A DNA stretch of 64,000 bases from Marivirga arenosa (GTDB taxonomy: Bacteria; Bacteroidota; Bacteroidia; Cytophagales; Cyclobacteriaceae), in contig NZ_CP129968.2 in the NCBI RefSeq assembly GCF_030503875.2, positions 124,001 through 188,000 on the forward strand, read 5' to 3'. The notes beneath the pieces are model-generated. The model searched no databases, was not told the DNA's origin, and saw nothing but the letters and a program-made list of their open reading frames with translations. This document shows, in pieces, positions 1 to 8,900 of the stretch. The position numbers and the translations under genes were made by a program. Position 1 is the first letter of the stretch; each line of letters begins with the position of its first letter.

Positions 1-716
1 CTATTCAGTATATCAAAATAGCCAAACTTTTTAGGGGTATTATTGGCTTTGCCGTTGTTATTAGGAAAAAAGCTTTTGATCCGTGCTGTAAAATCATCTA
101 AAAACTGTTTGTTTTTTTCATCTTGCTCAACTTCCTCTGCTGTTACTGCAATTTTTTTTTCAAAAGGTATGGCAGCATTTACATCAACAGCTATTAAAAT
201 ATCTCCGTCTACTCTTTCTACTCTATTTAAAGGGATCGGATTTAAAACCCCACCATCTACAATTTCTTCATTATTATGATAAACTGGAGTTAAAACAGTA
301 GGGATTGCACATGATGCCCTTAAAGCATCCATGAGGTTTCCTTCATTATACAACACTTCTTTTTGAGTTCGGATATTGGAGGCTACGGCAGTGAATGGAA
401 TTTCAAAATCTTCAATTTTAAACTCACCAAGTAACCGCCTCATTTCTTTAAATACTTTCTCTCCCCTAACAATTCCTTGCCAGCTTAAGGTGAAATCTAA
501 AAGTTTAAAAACGTCTATTTTATCGAAATGAGTAACCCAGTCTTTGTATTCCTGCATTTTACCAGCAGCATATAAGCCACCAATAACGGCTCCCATACTT
601 GAGCCTGCAATGGCAGAAATCTCAAAACCATTTTCCTCTAAAGCTTCAATTACGCCAATATGAGCAACTCCTCTTGCGCCCCCGCTACCTAAAACAAGTG
701 CAACTTTTTGTTTCAT
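1..716 (-). CDS. Patatin-like phospholipase (RssA/NTE type), 3' end cut by window edge
   Basis: I translated this from the ATG at 716-714; the frame stays open to base 3, so at least 238 residues are present and the C-terminus lies outside the window. The N-terminus carries the glycine-rich oxyanion-hole motif GSGGARG (residues 10-16), the nucleophile elbow G-S-S-M-G (38-42, Ser40), and a D-G-G motif (Asp154) that supplies the second residue of the patatin Ser-Asp dyad. The family hydrolyses acyl groups from lipids. No signal peptide or barrel domain is visible in the part seen, so it looks like a cytoplasmic RssA-type protein rather than a PlpD-type secreted one. It is the last gene of a leftward run; about 70 bases separate it from the small membrane protein upstream. 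Confidence 0.9.
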   Translation of the reverse strand, partial: MKQKVALVLGSGGARGVAHIGVIEALEENGFEISAIAGSSMGAVIGGLYAAGKMQEYKDWVTHFDKIDVFKLLDFTLSWQGIVRGEKVFKEMRRLLGEFKIEDFEIPFTAVASNIRTQKEVLYNEGNLMDALRASCAIPTVLTPVYHNNEEIVDGGVLNPIPLNRVERVDGDILIAVDVNAAIPFEKKIAVTAEEVEQDEKNKQFLDDFTARIKSFFPNNNGKANNTPKKFGYFDILN

Positions 717-788
717 AGTTTAAAAAATTTGGCTGAGCTCTAAGTTAGGAAAAATAAATCAAGTTATTAGGCTTATATGCCTAAGTAT

Positions 789-965
789 TCACTTCCTATT
801 TTTGACAAACTTTAAAGCGACTATTGCAAGTACAAAAACCATAAGGGGATAAATGAAAGATAATTCTAATTTATTGATATCAGCTTGATCTTTGATGTGA
901 ACTGTAAAAAAATACAAAATTGAAAGGGCGACAATCACTTGTAAAAGAATTTTGGTTGGCTTCAT
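789..965 (-). CDS. Small membrane protein, 58 aa
   Basis: An ATG-to-TGA frame encodes MKPTKILLQVIVALS... with two hydrophobic stretches (about residues 5-21 and 37-51) separated by a polar loop, and a basic end. It starts 36 bases after the stop of the KtrA-like gene on the same strand, so it is probably co-transcribed. I do not recognise the family. Spacing, strand and sensible two-helix topology support it as real. Confidence 0.55.
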   Translation of the reverse strand: MKPTKILLQVIVALSILYFFTVHIKDQADINKLELSFIYPLMVFVLAIVALKFVKNRK

Positions 966-1001
966 GTGACTCTAAAGGTTGATGAAAAAACTTATTTTGA
1001 T

Positions 1002-1694
1002 TTATTTATTCACCTCAATAAACTTATTTACATCTTTAGATTTTCCTAAGATGATCATAATATCTGTTTCTTTTAGGAAGGTATCGGCTCGCGGAACTCC
1101 TATGATGTGTTCTACTTGTTGTAGCTGCCCATCCACTTTCTCATCATATAATCTTTTTACTGTAATGAGGTTAAGGTTATATTTTTCACGTAATCCTATT
1201 TCGCTAATGGTTTGATCTACCACTCGTGTAGGGGTGTTGATCTCTACAATTTCATAGTCATCTGGTAAAGGAAGGAAAGATTTCATATTAGGATGCAGCA
1301 ACATTTCAGCCACTGTTTTCCCTACTGTTTCTTCAGGTGATAGAATCTCACTAATCCCCATCTTCTCCAAAATCATGCGTTGCTGAGCGTTGGCTGCTCT
1401 GGCGATAATTCTTTCTACTTCAAGCTCTAATAATAAAACCGTAGTTAGTAATAAGCCTTCAAAATTTTCACCTATTGCCACTACCACAGCATCCATATCC
1501 TGAATATTCTGTGCTTTTAATGCTTTCACATCTGTAGAATCTAATGCTACAGCATAAGCTACATCATCTTTTATAGCTTCAACTTTATCTAAATCAATGT
1601 CAATAGCCAGTACTTCAGCACCACTATCACTCAAAGTTCTAGCAATTGATTCTCCGAACTGTCCTAATCCTATTACTGCAAAGCGATTGGTCAT
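1002..1694 (-). CDS. Potassium channel regulatory subunit, TrkA/KtrA family (RCK)
   Basis: This 230-residue protein is a single RCK unit: a Rossmann RCK_N domain starting with GLGQFG (residues 9-14) and followed by acidic residues of the nucleotide pocket, then a RCK_C domain in the last 80 or so residues. That is the length of KtrA/KtrC, not of the doubled enterobacterial TrkA. Such subunits sit in the cytoplasm, bind nucleotides (ATP/ADP or NAD(H)) and gate a membrane TrkH/KtrB potassium channel. No channel gene is next to it here, so the partner must be elsewhere. Its ATG overlaps the stop of udk by 4 bases (1691-1694), indicating translational coupling. Confidence 0.88.
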   Translation of the reverse strand: MTNRFAVIGLGQFGESIARTLSDSGAEVLAIDIDLDKVEAIKDDVAYAVALDSTDVKALKAQNIQDMDAVVVAIGENFEGLLLTTVLLLELEVERIIARAANAQQRMILEKMGISEILSPEETVGKTVAEMLLHPNMKSFLPLPDDYEIVEINTPTRVVDQTISEIGLREKYNLNLITVKRLYDEKVDGQLQQVEHIIGVPRADTFLKETDIMIILGKSKDVNKFIEVNK

Positions 1695-2308
1695 AAGGCT
1701 TTATTTTTAAGGTAAGATACTAAAACTTCTAATCCTTTATCAAATTTATTGTTATTAGGTACTATGATATCGGCATCATATTTAAAAGGATCGATATATT
1801 TTTCGTAGGTAGGTGCTACATGCTTTTCATATCGATATAATACGTCATCCAAATCATAACCTCTTTCAGAATTATCGCGGACAATTCTTCTTTTCAACTT
1901 CACATAATCCTTAGCATCAATGAAAACTTTTAAATCCAATAATTTCGCTAATTCAGGAAAATAGAATACGAATAATCCTTCTACCACAATTATTTTAGAA
2001 GGTTTAAACTCCAGCATTTTAGGTACTACATCCGGATTATTGAAAGTATATTCTTTACGGCTGACTGACTTACCCTCCTTCAACATTTTAATGTCACGGG
2101 CATAGTCGTCAAACTCTATAGATTGAGGAGTGTCAAAATTTTCAATACCATTCTCATCTTTAGGTTGCAAATGGCGATCTTTGTAATAATTATCTTGTGA
2201 AACTAAACAGATTTCTTCTTCAGGGAAATGGTCGAGCAAGCTTTTCAAAAACATGGTTTTTCCTGAAGCGCTTCCTCCTGTTATGCCTACAATGAATGGA
2301 TTGTTCAT
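1691..2308 (-). CDS. udk: Uridine kinase
   Basis: At 205 residues this is the normal length for bacterial uridine/cytidine kinase. The N-terminus has the Walker A P-loop ITGGSASGKT (residues 9-18), followed by SQDNYYKD, which belongs to the nucleoside-binding region of the family, and FDTPQSIEFDD. The enzyme phosphorylates uridine and cytidine for pyrimidine salvage, using ATP or GTP. The ATG at 2308 is 30 bases from the end of rdgB, so both nucleotide-metabolism genes are probably on one transcript. Confidence 0.93.
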   Translation of the reverse strand: MNNPFIVGITGGSASGKTMFLKSLLDHFPEEEICLVSQDNYYKDRHLQPKDENGIENFDTPQSIEFDDYARDIKMLKEGKSVSRKEYTFNNPDVVPKMLEFKPSKIIVVEGLFVFYFPELAKLLDLKVFIDAKDYVKLKRRIVRDNSERGYDLDDVLYRYEKHVAPTYEKYIDPFKYDADIIVPNNNKFDKGLEVLVSYLKNKAL

Positions 2309-2338
2309 GAGTGCAAAACTACGTTTTTTAAACTGTTT

Positions 2339-2920
2339 TTAGGAATTTGTTTTTAAAAAATCGACCAGTTTTCTTACAGCTTTCGAACGATGAGAAATTT
2401 TGTTTTTCTCTTCCAAACTCATTTGTGCAAAAGTTTGGTCATAGCCATCCGGAATAAAGATTGGATCATAGCCGAATCCTTTATCACCACTGTGAGAAGA
2501 AGCAATTTTCCCCTCAACTATTCCTTCAAAAAAGTGCTTTTCATTATCAATATAGGCACATATTACGGTTCTAAACCTTGCTTTCCTATTTGATGATTTT
2601 TCCAAACGCTGAAGTAATAGCGCCATATTATCTTCATCAGACCTTTGAGGACCAGCATAGCGAGCAGAAAATACTCCCGGCTCATTATTCAAAGATTCAA
2701 CCTCTAAGCCGGTATCATCAGCGAAGCAATTTATATTGTAATTATTATAAACGTATGAAGCTTTTTGTTGAGCATTACCTTCTAAAGTACTCTGGTCTTC
2801 GCTAAGCTCCTCATTGCATCCAATATCTTTTAAACTAAGAAGCTCATAGTTATCACCTAACATTTGAGCTACTTCTTTAATTTTATAAGCATTATTAGTT
2901 GCAAAACAAATCTTCATCAT
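2339..2920 (-). CDS. rdgB: XTP/dITP diphosphatase (Ham1/RdgB family)
   Basis: It begins MMKICFATNNAYKIKEV; the N-terminal TNN-x-x-K motif is the Ham1 signature that binds the substrate. The central FADDTGLEVESLNNEPGVFSARYAG and the later GFGYDPIF are also diagnostic. The enzyme removes non-canonical purine nucleotides such as ITP and XTP from the pool by releasing pyrophosphate. Of two consecutive ATGs, the one at 2920 shares a base with the upstream TGA (2922-2920), the classic overlap of coupled genes; the second (2917) is equally possible. A TTG three bases further upstream extends the frame but is less likely as start. Confidence 0.93.
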   Translation of the reverse strand: MMKICFATNNAYKIKEVAQMLGDNYELLSLKDIGCNEELSEDQSTLEGNAQQKASYVYNNYNINCFADDTGLEVESLNNEPGVFSARYAGPQRSDEDNMALLLQRLEKSSNRKARFRTVICAYIDNEKHFFEGIVEGKIASSHSGDKGFGYDPIFIPDGYDQTFAQMSLEEKNKISHRSKAVRKLVDFLKTNS

Positions 2921-3417
2921 CAATATGTATTCAGACGGATTCGAAATTCTACATTACTTCCTTCAGGGATATTCCTTGGAAAAACATCACTAATACCTTT
3001 ATTGATCAACAGTTCTGCTGGGATGAAGACTCTATAATCTGCTCCCCTATTCATCAAGCTGATTGCAATTTTAAATCCTGGTACAACTGAGTTAGTACGT
3101 AAAGAGAATTCACTACCAATCGCACTAATAAAGATCTCATCGCTTCCTAGTTCGCGCCCTTCATAATCAATAGATACAGACGAACAAAAATTTGGAGATC
3201 TTCCTTCACCACTTTCTAATTCAACATATCGTATTCCAGATGAATGCGTTTGGTAATTAAGACCTTCAGCACTCAGATAAGCTTCAATTTCATTGATTTG
3301 AGATTCCAGATTAGTTTGATCTGGAGAGATATCTGGCGCCTGATCACATTGGATTTCAGATGTGCAAGAAGAAAAGATTGTAAATAATATACTTATTGAT
3401 AAAAGATATCTTATCAT
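2920..3417 (-). CDS. FKBP-like lipoprotein, degenerate
   Basis: This 165-residue protein has a lipoprotein signal (hydrophobic stretch ending FSSC, Cys18), a short helical linker, and a C-terminal domain that follows the FKBP fold: VSIDYEGRELGSDEIF matches the first strands, VVPGFKIAISLMNRG matches the 'V.G...G...M..G' region, and a final VEFRIRL strand closes it. Several aromatic residues of the active pocket found in its two neighbours (FDTS, YGPRG) are missing, so it may be a chaperone-like relative without isomerase activity. It lies 13 bases after the next FKBP gene and is probably a tandem duplicate. Confidence 0.75.
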   Translation of the reverse strand: MIRYLLSISILFTIFSSCTSEIQCDQAPDISPDQTNLESQINEIEAYLSAEGLNYQTHSSGIRYVELESGEGRSPNFCSSVSIDYEGRELGSDEIFISAIGSEFSLRTNSVVPGFKIAISLMNRGADYRVFIPAELLINKGISDVFPRNIPEGSNVEFRIRLNTY

Positions 3418-3430
3418 TCTTTCTTAAAAT

Positions 3431-3970
3431 TTAATTATTGATACTTACTAATTCTACTTCGAATAGTAAAACGGTATTAGGTGGGATGCTAGTATTTCCT
3501 CTAGGACCATATGCTAAATAGGAAGGCAAAAGTAAAGTAGCTTTTCCTCCTTCACTTAATTTTTTCATCCCAATTTCCCATCCTAAAATCACCTGACGCA
3601 AGCCTAAAGTAAATGAAAAAGGCTCATAGGTTCTTGACTCACTAAAAACACCTGCATCCTTAGCTACAGATTCAATACTGGTATCAAAAACTTCACCATC
3701 AAGAAATCGACCTACATAATTAACATTAATTTCCTGACCATTTTCAGGAAAAACCCCATTTCCTTCCTCCTCAATTATGTAAAACAAATCATAAGAAGGA
3801 TCTCTTTCGGCTTCAAGGTTATTTTCGGCTATGTAATCTTCAATTAACTTAACGTCCTTGGCCAACTGCTCTTCCGGACATTCCCCTCTTAAATTTTCAC
3901 ATTCTTCATCACAAGAAGATAGCAAGACTGCTGCTAGTCCTGCTATCATAAATACTAATATCTTCTTCAT
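3431..3970 (-). CDS. FKBP-type peptidyl-prolyl isomerase lipoprotein
   Basis: The 179-residue protein has a clear lipobox (AAVLLSSC, Cys20) and is expected to be lipid-anchored in the cell envelope. A helical linker (EEQLAKDVKLIEDYIAENNL) precedes a complete FKBP domain with INVNYVGRFLDGEVFDTS, a long loop typical of Bacteroidota FKBPs, FTLGLRQVILGWEIGMKKLSEGGKATLLLPSYLAYG, and the closing VLLFEVELVSI. The family isomerises Xaa-Pro bonds and assists folding of exported proteins. In gliding Bacteroidota a similar lipoprotein is called GldI; this copy or the next one could fill that role, but I cannot decide which from sequence alone. Confidence 0.88.
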   Translation of the reverse strand: MKKILVFMIAGLAAVLLSSCDEECENLRGECPEEQLAKDVKLIEDYIAENNLEAERDPSYDLFYIIEEEGNGVFPENGQEINVNYVGRFLDGEVFDTSIESVAKDAGVFSESRTYEPFSFTLGLRQVILGWEIGMKKLSEGGKATLLLPSYLAYGPRGNTSIPPNTVLLFEVELVSINN

Positions 3971-3971
3971 T

Positions 3972-4904
3972 TTATTTTACCTCCACTAGCTCAACATCAA
4001 AAATTAAAGATGAGTTTGCTGGAATTTTTGGTCCTGCAGCTCTTGCTCCATAAGCCATGCCAGAAGGAATATACAAAGTAGCTTCGCTTCCTTCATTTAA
4101 CAACATGATGCCTTCGTCCCATCCTCTGATTACTCTACCTTTACCAATAGGGATTTCGATTGGACCATATTCTCTCTGCTCATTATAAACACCCGATTCT
4201 TTAGCGATATCTTCGTATGAAGTATCAAAAACAGTACCATCCATAGTTCTACCTACATAGTTCACTCTTACAGTATCTCCTGCTTCAGGCTTCTCTCCTG
4301 ATGCTTCTTCGGTTACCATATAATAAAGACCTGATTCTGTTTTCTCTGCCTCAATCTCGTTTTTAGCTAAGAAATCTTGAATCAATTGATCATCAATTCC
4401 TTTTTGTGCTTCAGCATCTGCTCTTTGCTTCTGCATTGCTTCCTCTCTTTTTTGTTGCTGCCATTCCATAAAACCAGCAGTATCTAATTTCTGAAGTGCT
4501 TTTGCATATACTGTTAATCTTTCTTCAGGATCTTTATCCTGAGCAACAGGCTGTCTGAATCCTTGAGTTAAAACTTCACTCGCAGAAAGTTTAGTTTTAA
4601 TACTATCGCCAATATTCAATTCCTTTAAAATTGAAAACAATGGGCCTCTTGTTGATAATACAGAATCAATAATTTGAACTGGCAACTCACCTACTTCTTC
4701 ACTATTAATCAATACTGAATCTTCACTATCTACTAATTTTAATGAGTAGATTGCGAAATCACCTTCAGAAAATGATTCTCCATTTTCACTTTCTACTAAT
4801 ACATAATCAATACCATCTTGAGTAGTCTCTTTCTTTTCACTATCACATGCTCCTAAAAAGATGATGGATAGTAAGGCTATGGCTAAACTCTTATAATTGT
4901 TCAT
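3972..4904 (-). CDS. Two-domain FKBP-type peptidyl-prolyl isomerase lipoprotein
   Basis: At 310 residues this is longer than its two downstream paralogues. It has a lipobox (IIFLGAC, Cys20), an N-terminal region of about 120 residues that looks like a worn FKBP-like domain (GDFAIYSLKLVDSEDSVL..., LKELNIGDSIKTKL), a charged coiled-coil-like linker rich in Q/E/K, and a complete C-terminal FKBP domain (VRVNYVGRTMDGTVFDTS, GRVIRGWDEGIMLLNEGSEATLYIP, YGARAAG, LIFDVELVEV). The layout resembles FkpA/Mip, where a helical region separates dimerisation from catalysis. Its start lies 14 bases inside the end of nrnA, so it is translationally coupled to that gene. Confidence 0.88.
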   Translation of the reverse strand: MNNYKSLAIALLSIIFLGACDSEKKETTQDGIDYVLVESENGESFSEGDFAIYSLKLVDSEDSVLINSEEVGELPVQIIDSVLSTRGPLFSILKELNIGDSIKTKLSASEVLTQGFRQPVAQDKDPEERLTVYAKALQKLDTAGFMEWQQQKREEAMQKQRADAEAQKGIDDQLIQDFLAKNEIEAEKTESGLYYMVTEEASGEKPEAGDTVRVNYVGRTMDGTVFDTSYEDIAKESGVYNEQREYGPIEIPIGKGRVIRGWDEGIMLLNEGSEATLYIPSGMAYGARAAGPKIPANSSLIFDVELVEVK

Positions 4905-5934
4905 AAACTTCTATTTTTTCTCTGTTTTGTAATTGTATTGCGTATTCTCTTATAATTCTTTCAAATAAATTCACGGTCTCCTTTAAACCTAAATCAACCT
5001 TTCCACCAGCTGCATTCTTATGGCCTCCACCATTAAAATATTCTCCTGCCAGTGTGTTAACTTCAAAATCACCGATTGACCTTAAAGATAGTTTAGTACC
5101 ATCTTCTGTTTCAGTAAACAATGCCGCCATGGTAATACCATTAATAGATAAAGCATAATTTACAAGACCTTCTGTATCACCATTTTTAGAATTAAATTTT
5201 TTCAAATCTTCCAATGAAATGGCAAAATAGGCTGCATGCTCCTTTTCGAAAACTGTTAATCTTTCACTTAATGCAAAACCTAAAAATTTTAAGCGATCGA
5301 GTGAATTTGTATCATATATCAATCTTGATACTTCCGAATTGTTAGCTCCTAAACTAATTAACTCCGCTACAATTTCATGTACCTCCTGAGTAGTGTTAGG
5401 ATGTTTAAAGGAGCCGGTATCGGTCATGATTCCTGCATAAAGGCAATCTGCAATATCAGGATCAATTTGTTCTTTATCTCCAAAAAGCTTAATCATTTTA
5501 AAGATTAGCTGAGCAGTAGAAGCTGAATCCACATCATGATAAACGTATTCAGCAAATTCTTCCGGACCGCGGTGATGATCTATTAATACCTTATGCGCTT
5601 TTGATTCACCTACAGCATCTCCTAATTCATTTATTCTATGAAGATTAGAAAAATCAAGACAAAAAATTAGATCTGCCTCCGCTACTAATTGGTTTGACTT
5701 TTCCTCATTTCCATTTTCATTGTATACAATCACCTTATCATTGCCTTTCATCCAATAAAGGAATTGCGGATAGTCAGTAGGGGTAATTACTGTTGCATTA
5801 TGACCGTTTTTGATAAGATAATTATAGATTCCCAAACTACTGCCTAATGCATCAGCATCAGGTTTTTGATGGGTGGTAATTACAATATTTTGAGGTGTTT
5901 CTAATACCTCTTTTAGTTTTAAAATGTCCTGCAT
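4891..5934 (-). CDS. nrnA: DHH-family phosphoesterase: nanoRNase/pAp phosphatase (NrnA-like)
   Basis: The 347-residue protein shows the DHH motifs in order: HQKPDADALGSSLG, the metal-binding LDFS, and VLIDHH, followed by the C-terminal DHHA1 motif GGGHKNAAGG. Length and motif set match NrnA, which degrades 2-5 nucleotide RNAs from the 3' end and hydrolyses 3'-phosphoadenosine 5'-phosphate. It is the first gene of a leftward operon running through three FKBP lipoproteins to rdgB and probably udk and the KtrA-like gene. From memory, NrnA and FKBP/GldI genes are adjacent in many Bacteroidota, which fits this order. Confidence 0.92.
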   Translation of the reverse strand: MQDILKLKEVLETPQNIVITTHQKPDADALGSSLGIYNYLIKNGHNATVITPTDYPQFLYWMKGNDKVIVYNENGNEEKSNQLVAEADLIFCLDFSNLHRINELGDAVGESKAHKVLIDHHRGPEEFAEYVYHDVDSASTAQLIFKMIKLFGDKEQIDPDIADCLYAGIMTDTGSFKHPNTTQEVHEIVAELISLGANNSEVSRLIYDTNSLDRLKFLGFALSERLTVFEKEHAAYFAISLEDLKKFNSKNGDTEGLVNYALSINGITMAALFTETEDGTKLSLRSIGDFEVNTLAGEYFNGGGHKNAAGGKVDLGLKETVNLFERIIREYAIQLQNREKIEVYEQL

Positions 5935-6085
5935 GAATCAGATTAACCCTATTGGGATTAAATTGATTTGCAAAGTTGACAAGAAAATCATGAAAAACAA
6001 ACGCCTAATTGCCTGCGAGTTGACGAAAAAATTAATTTCCTGCTGAGATTAAGGAAATATAATATTTCATATCAGATTTATCCCT

Positions 6086-6093
6086 TAAATTTG
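6086..6093 (+). promoter_or_regulatory. Putative -7 element of the ndk promoter
   Basis: TAAATTTG matches the Bacteroidota -7 consensus TAnnTTTG and lies 35 bases before the ndk start. I see no good TTTG at the -33 spacing, so this is a half-supported call. Confidence 0.4.
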
Positions 6094-6128
6094 CATTTCA
6101 AAATATTCAAATCAATAAATTTAACACA

Positions 6129-6548
6129 ATGGCTGGAAACAGAACATTTACGATGATTAAGCCCGATGCAGTGGGTGAAAACAATATTGGTGCAATTACA
6201 AAAATGATTGAGGAAGGTGGATTCCGTATTGTATCAATGAAAATGACGAAATTAAGTGAAGAAAGAGCGGGTCAGTTTTATGCTGTTCACAAAGAGCGTC
6301 CTTTCTTTAAAGATTTAGTAGCATATATGTCAGGTGGCCACATTGTTGCTATGATTTTAGAAAAAGATAACGCAGTTGAAGATTTCAGAAAATTAATCGG
6401 AGCAACTAATCCAGCTGATGCTGAAGAAGGAACTATCAGAAAAATGTTTGCTAAATCAATTGAAGCAAACGCTATTCACGGTTCTGATTCTGATGAAAAT
6501 GCTCAAATCGAAGGAAGTTTCTTTTTTGCTGATATTGAGAAATTCTAA
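6129..6548 (+). CDS. ndk: Nucleoside diphosphate kinase
   Basis: The 139-residue protein begins [21 protein letters not shown], the family's N-terminal signature, and carries the phosphoacceptor histidine in NAIHGSDS (His117). It transfers the gamma-phosphate from ATP to other (d)NDPs in the cytoplasm. It stands alone, divergent from nrnA across about 195 bases and closed by a strong terminator hairpin 24 bases after its stop. Confidence 0.97.
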   Translation: MAGNRTFTMIKPDAVGENNIGAITKMIEEGGFRIVSMKMTKLSEERAGQFYAVHKERPFFKDLVAYMSGGHIVAMILEKDNAVEDFRKLIGATNPADAEEGTIRKMFAKSIEANAIHGSDSDENAQIEGSFFFADIEKF

Positions 6549-6571
6549 GAATTAAGAATTTTGATTACTAA

Positions 6572-6604
6572 AAAAGGCATCTGCTGGAAAGCGGATGCCT
6601 TTTC
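6572..6604. terminator. Bidirectional intrinsic terminator between ndk and the convergent gene
   Basis: A 13-bp stem (AAAAGGCATCTGC paired with GCGGATGCCTTTT, one G-U) surrounds a 6-base loop. T-rich tracts follow on both strands, so it can end ndk and the leftward gene. Confidence 0.88.
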
Positions 6605-6623
6605 TTTTTATTTAGTTTTGCTT

Positions 6624-6941
6624 CTAATTCGTTACGATTTCCGAAGCAGCTGGAGAATCAAAAATTTCTTTAAAGCTATACCTATATATAACCTGAAATA
6701 AGATGTTATATGACATTGAAGACATCGAACTTTGAGAATTCGCCTTATTATCAACGCTATCTTTTAGCATAGGCTTTTCCCTAATGTTGGCTAAAGAATC
6801 GGTTTTGCTTTTCTTCTCCGGATCTACTTCAATTGTTTTGTATTTTTCTTTTTTGTCTTCTGCGGTTTCGGCTGAAACATCAAATGCACAAAAAGCACCG
6901 AGTAATAATACTATAATACTGGTTTTTTTTAGATCAAACAT
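6624..6941 (-). CDS. Secreted protein of unknown function, 105 aa
   Basis: It starts with a signal peptide (KKTSIIVLLLGAFCAFDVSAE; likely cleavage after the ASA-like end near residue 24) followed by a highly charged, lysine/glutamate-rich segment with little predicted structure and a short C-terminal part containing YNILFQVIYRYSF. I do not recognise a family. The convergent terminator downstream and its isolation suggest a monocistronic gene. Confidence 0.7.
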   Translation of the reverse strand: MFDLKKTSIIVLLLGAFCAFDVSAETAEDKKEKYKTIEVDPEKKSKTDSLANIREKPMLKDSVDNKANSQSSMSSMSYNILFQVIYRYSFKEIFDSPAASEIVTN

Positions 6942-7127
6942 GGCTGTTTCATTTTGATGTTATCAAATATATTGAAATAATATGACATTATCCCAATAAC
7001 CTATTGATAACTATCTCTTTGCTGTAAGGTTTCAATTATTTTTTTATAAAAAAGTGAAATTTCCTTCGGTGTCTCCTATCATTCATAAATTTTGATTTAT
7101 ATTAAAGGAAAAATTAAGATCACTATT

Positions 7128-8888
7128 ATGGAACTCACTAGGCTTTTCGATTTACTATCTTATCAAAAAGAAAACCACCCAATTAAAGATACATTCTCCT
7201 ACAAATATGATGGCCGCTGGAAAAACTACAGCACAGATGATGTAATAAATATTGTAAATGCTGTATCAAGGGGCTTTCTAAAATTGGGATTAAAAAAAGA
7301 TGATAAAGTTGGAATAGTCTCTTCCAACAGACCAGAGTGGAATTTTATTGATCTTGCCTTACAACAAATTGGTGCTGTTAGTGTGCCTATGTACCCTACC
7401 ATCACCCCAAAAGATTATAAATTCATTTTTGAAGATTCAGGATTGAAATATGTTTTTGCTGAAGATCAAGAATTATATGATAAAGTTAAAAAAGCTTCAG
7501 AAGGCTTATCCTTTGTAGAAAATATTTACTCTTTTGAAAACCTGAATAATATTCCTCACTGGTCAGAATTAAGAGAAAGTGGAGAAAATGACACCACAGA
7601 TTTAGAGGAATATAAAAAAGCCGTTACTCCTGAAGATTTAGTAACACTTATTTACACTTCTGGTACAACTGGTAATCCTAAAGGTGTGATGCTTACCCAT
7701 AATAATGTATTAAGCAATGCAAAAGCTGTCTCAGAGAACTTAGATGTTGCCGGAATAAGAAAGTCTTTAAGCTTTTTGCCACTCTGCCATATATTCGAAA
7801 GAACCAGTGTTTATTTCTACTTATATAGAGGCGTTGGGGTTTATTATGCTGAAAACCTTGAAAAAATTGGAGATAATTTAAAAGAGGTACAGCCTGATAT
7901 GTTCACCACAGTTCCGAGGTTGCTTGAAAAAATCTATGATAAAATTGTTGCAAAGGGAATGGAATTAACTGGGATTAAAAAATCTCTGTTTTTCTGGGCT
8001 TTAAACTTAGGACATAAATACGACCGTAACAAAGCCCAAGGCGGGTGGTATGATTTCCAACTTAAGCTAGCTAATAAATTAATTTTTAGTAAATGGAGAG
8101 AGGCAGTTGGTGGTAATATTAAAATAATTGCTTCAGGTGGTGCTGCATTACAACCTAGATTAGCTACTATTTTCTGGTCGGCACAAATACCTGTTTTGGA
8201 AGCCTATGGTTTAACAGAAACCTCTCCAGGCATTTCTTTTAACAGATACAATAAAGAAGATATGCTTATTGGTACAGTTGGTCCTGCATTACCTGGGGTT
8301 GAAATAAAAATTGCCGAAGATGGTGAGGTTTTAGCCAAGGGGCCAAATATCATGAAAGGGTATTATAATCAGCCTGAAAAAACTGCCGAGGTAATTGATA
8401 AAGATGGTTGGTTCCATACCGGTGATATTGGAGAAATGGTGAATGGTAAATTTCTTAAAATTACAGATCGTAAAAAAGAGATGTTCAAAACATCAGGAGG
8501 GAAATATATTGCGCCACAATACATTGAAAATAAACTAAAGGAATCCACCATGATTGAGATGGCTATGGTAGTAGGTGATGGACAAAAATTCCCTGGGGCA
8601 CTTATAGTTCCAAACTTTGAAGCTCTAAAGGAATGGTGTCAACATAAAGGTTTAGCCTATACATCTGACTCTGAAATGATAAAGGATGAAAAAATTATTG
8701 AAAAATTTGACCGGGAGATAGGGAAAGCAAATGATCAATTTGCTCAGTATGAAAAAATCAAAAAGACCATTCTTCTTCCAGAAGCCTGGACTGTTGAAAA
8801 TGGTGAATTGACCGCAAAACTGAGTTTGAAGCGAAAAATAATTGAAGCAAACTATAAAGATGAAATCGCTTCTATATATAATAATTGA
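7128..8888 (+). CDS. Long-chain fatty-acid-CoA ligase (AMP-forming)
   Basis: I choose the ATG at 7128 (MELTRLFDLLSYQ, 586 aa); an in-frame TTG at 7092 would add twelve atypical residues. The protein is an ANL-superfamily enzyme with the P-loop TSGTTGNPKG (177-186), AYGLTETSPG as the A5 motif, and GWFHTGDIGE plus DRKKEMFKTSGGKYIAPQ for the hinge and C-terminal domain. It resembles the bacterial group close to eukaryotic ACSL/bubblegum enzymes, which activates long-chain fatty acids for beta-oxidation or phospholipid synthesis. No fatty-acid gene is adjacent. A 14-bp inverted repeat separates it from the next gene. Confidence 0.92.
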   Translation: MELTRLFDLLSYQKENHPIKDTFSYKYDGRWKNYSTDDVINIVNAVSRGFLKLGLKKDDKVGIVSSNRPEWNFIDLALQQIGAVSVPMYPTITPKDYKFIFEDSGLKYVFAEDQELYDKVKKASEGLSFVENIYSFENLNNIPHWSELRESGENDTTDLEEYKKAVTPEDLVTLIYTSGTTGNPKGVMLTHNNVLSNAKAVSENLDVAGIRKSLSFLPLCHIFERTSVYFYLYRGVGVYYAENLEKIGDNLKEVQPDMFTTVPRLLEKIYDKIVAKGMELTGIKKSLFFWALNLGHKYDRNKAQGGWYDFQLKLANKLIFSKWREAVGGNIKIIASGGAALQPRLATIFWSAQIPVLEAYGLTETSPGISFNRYNKEDMLIGTVGPALPGVEIKIAEDGEVLAKGPNIMKGYYNQPEKTAEVIDKDGWFHTGDIGEMVNGKFLKITDRKKEMFKTSGGKYIAPQYIENKLKESTMIEMAMVVGDGQKFPGALIVPNFEALKEWCQHKGLAYTSDSEMIKDEKIIEKFDREIGKANDQFAQYEKIKKTILLPEAWTVENGELTAKLSLKRKIIEANYKDEIASIYNN

Positions 8889-8900
8889 GATATAATTTCA

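Noticed and set aside
2920..2923. TTG as start of rdgB
   Set aside because: Two ATG codons follow directly, and the ATG at 2920 has the usual one-base overlap with the upstream stop.
7092..7127. Upstream TTG start for the acyl-CoA ligase
   Set aside because: It adds twelve lysine/isoleucine-rich residues not expected for the family; the ATG at 7128 gives a typical N-terminus.
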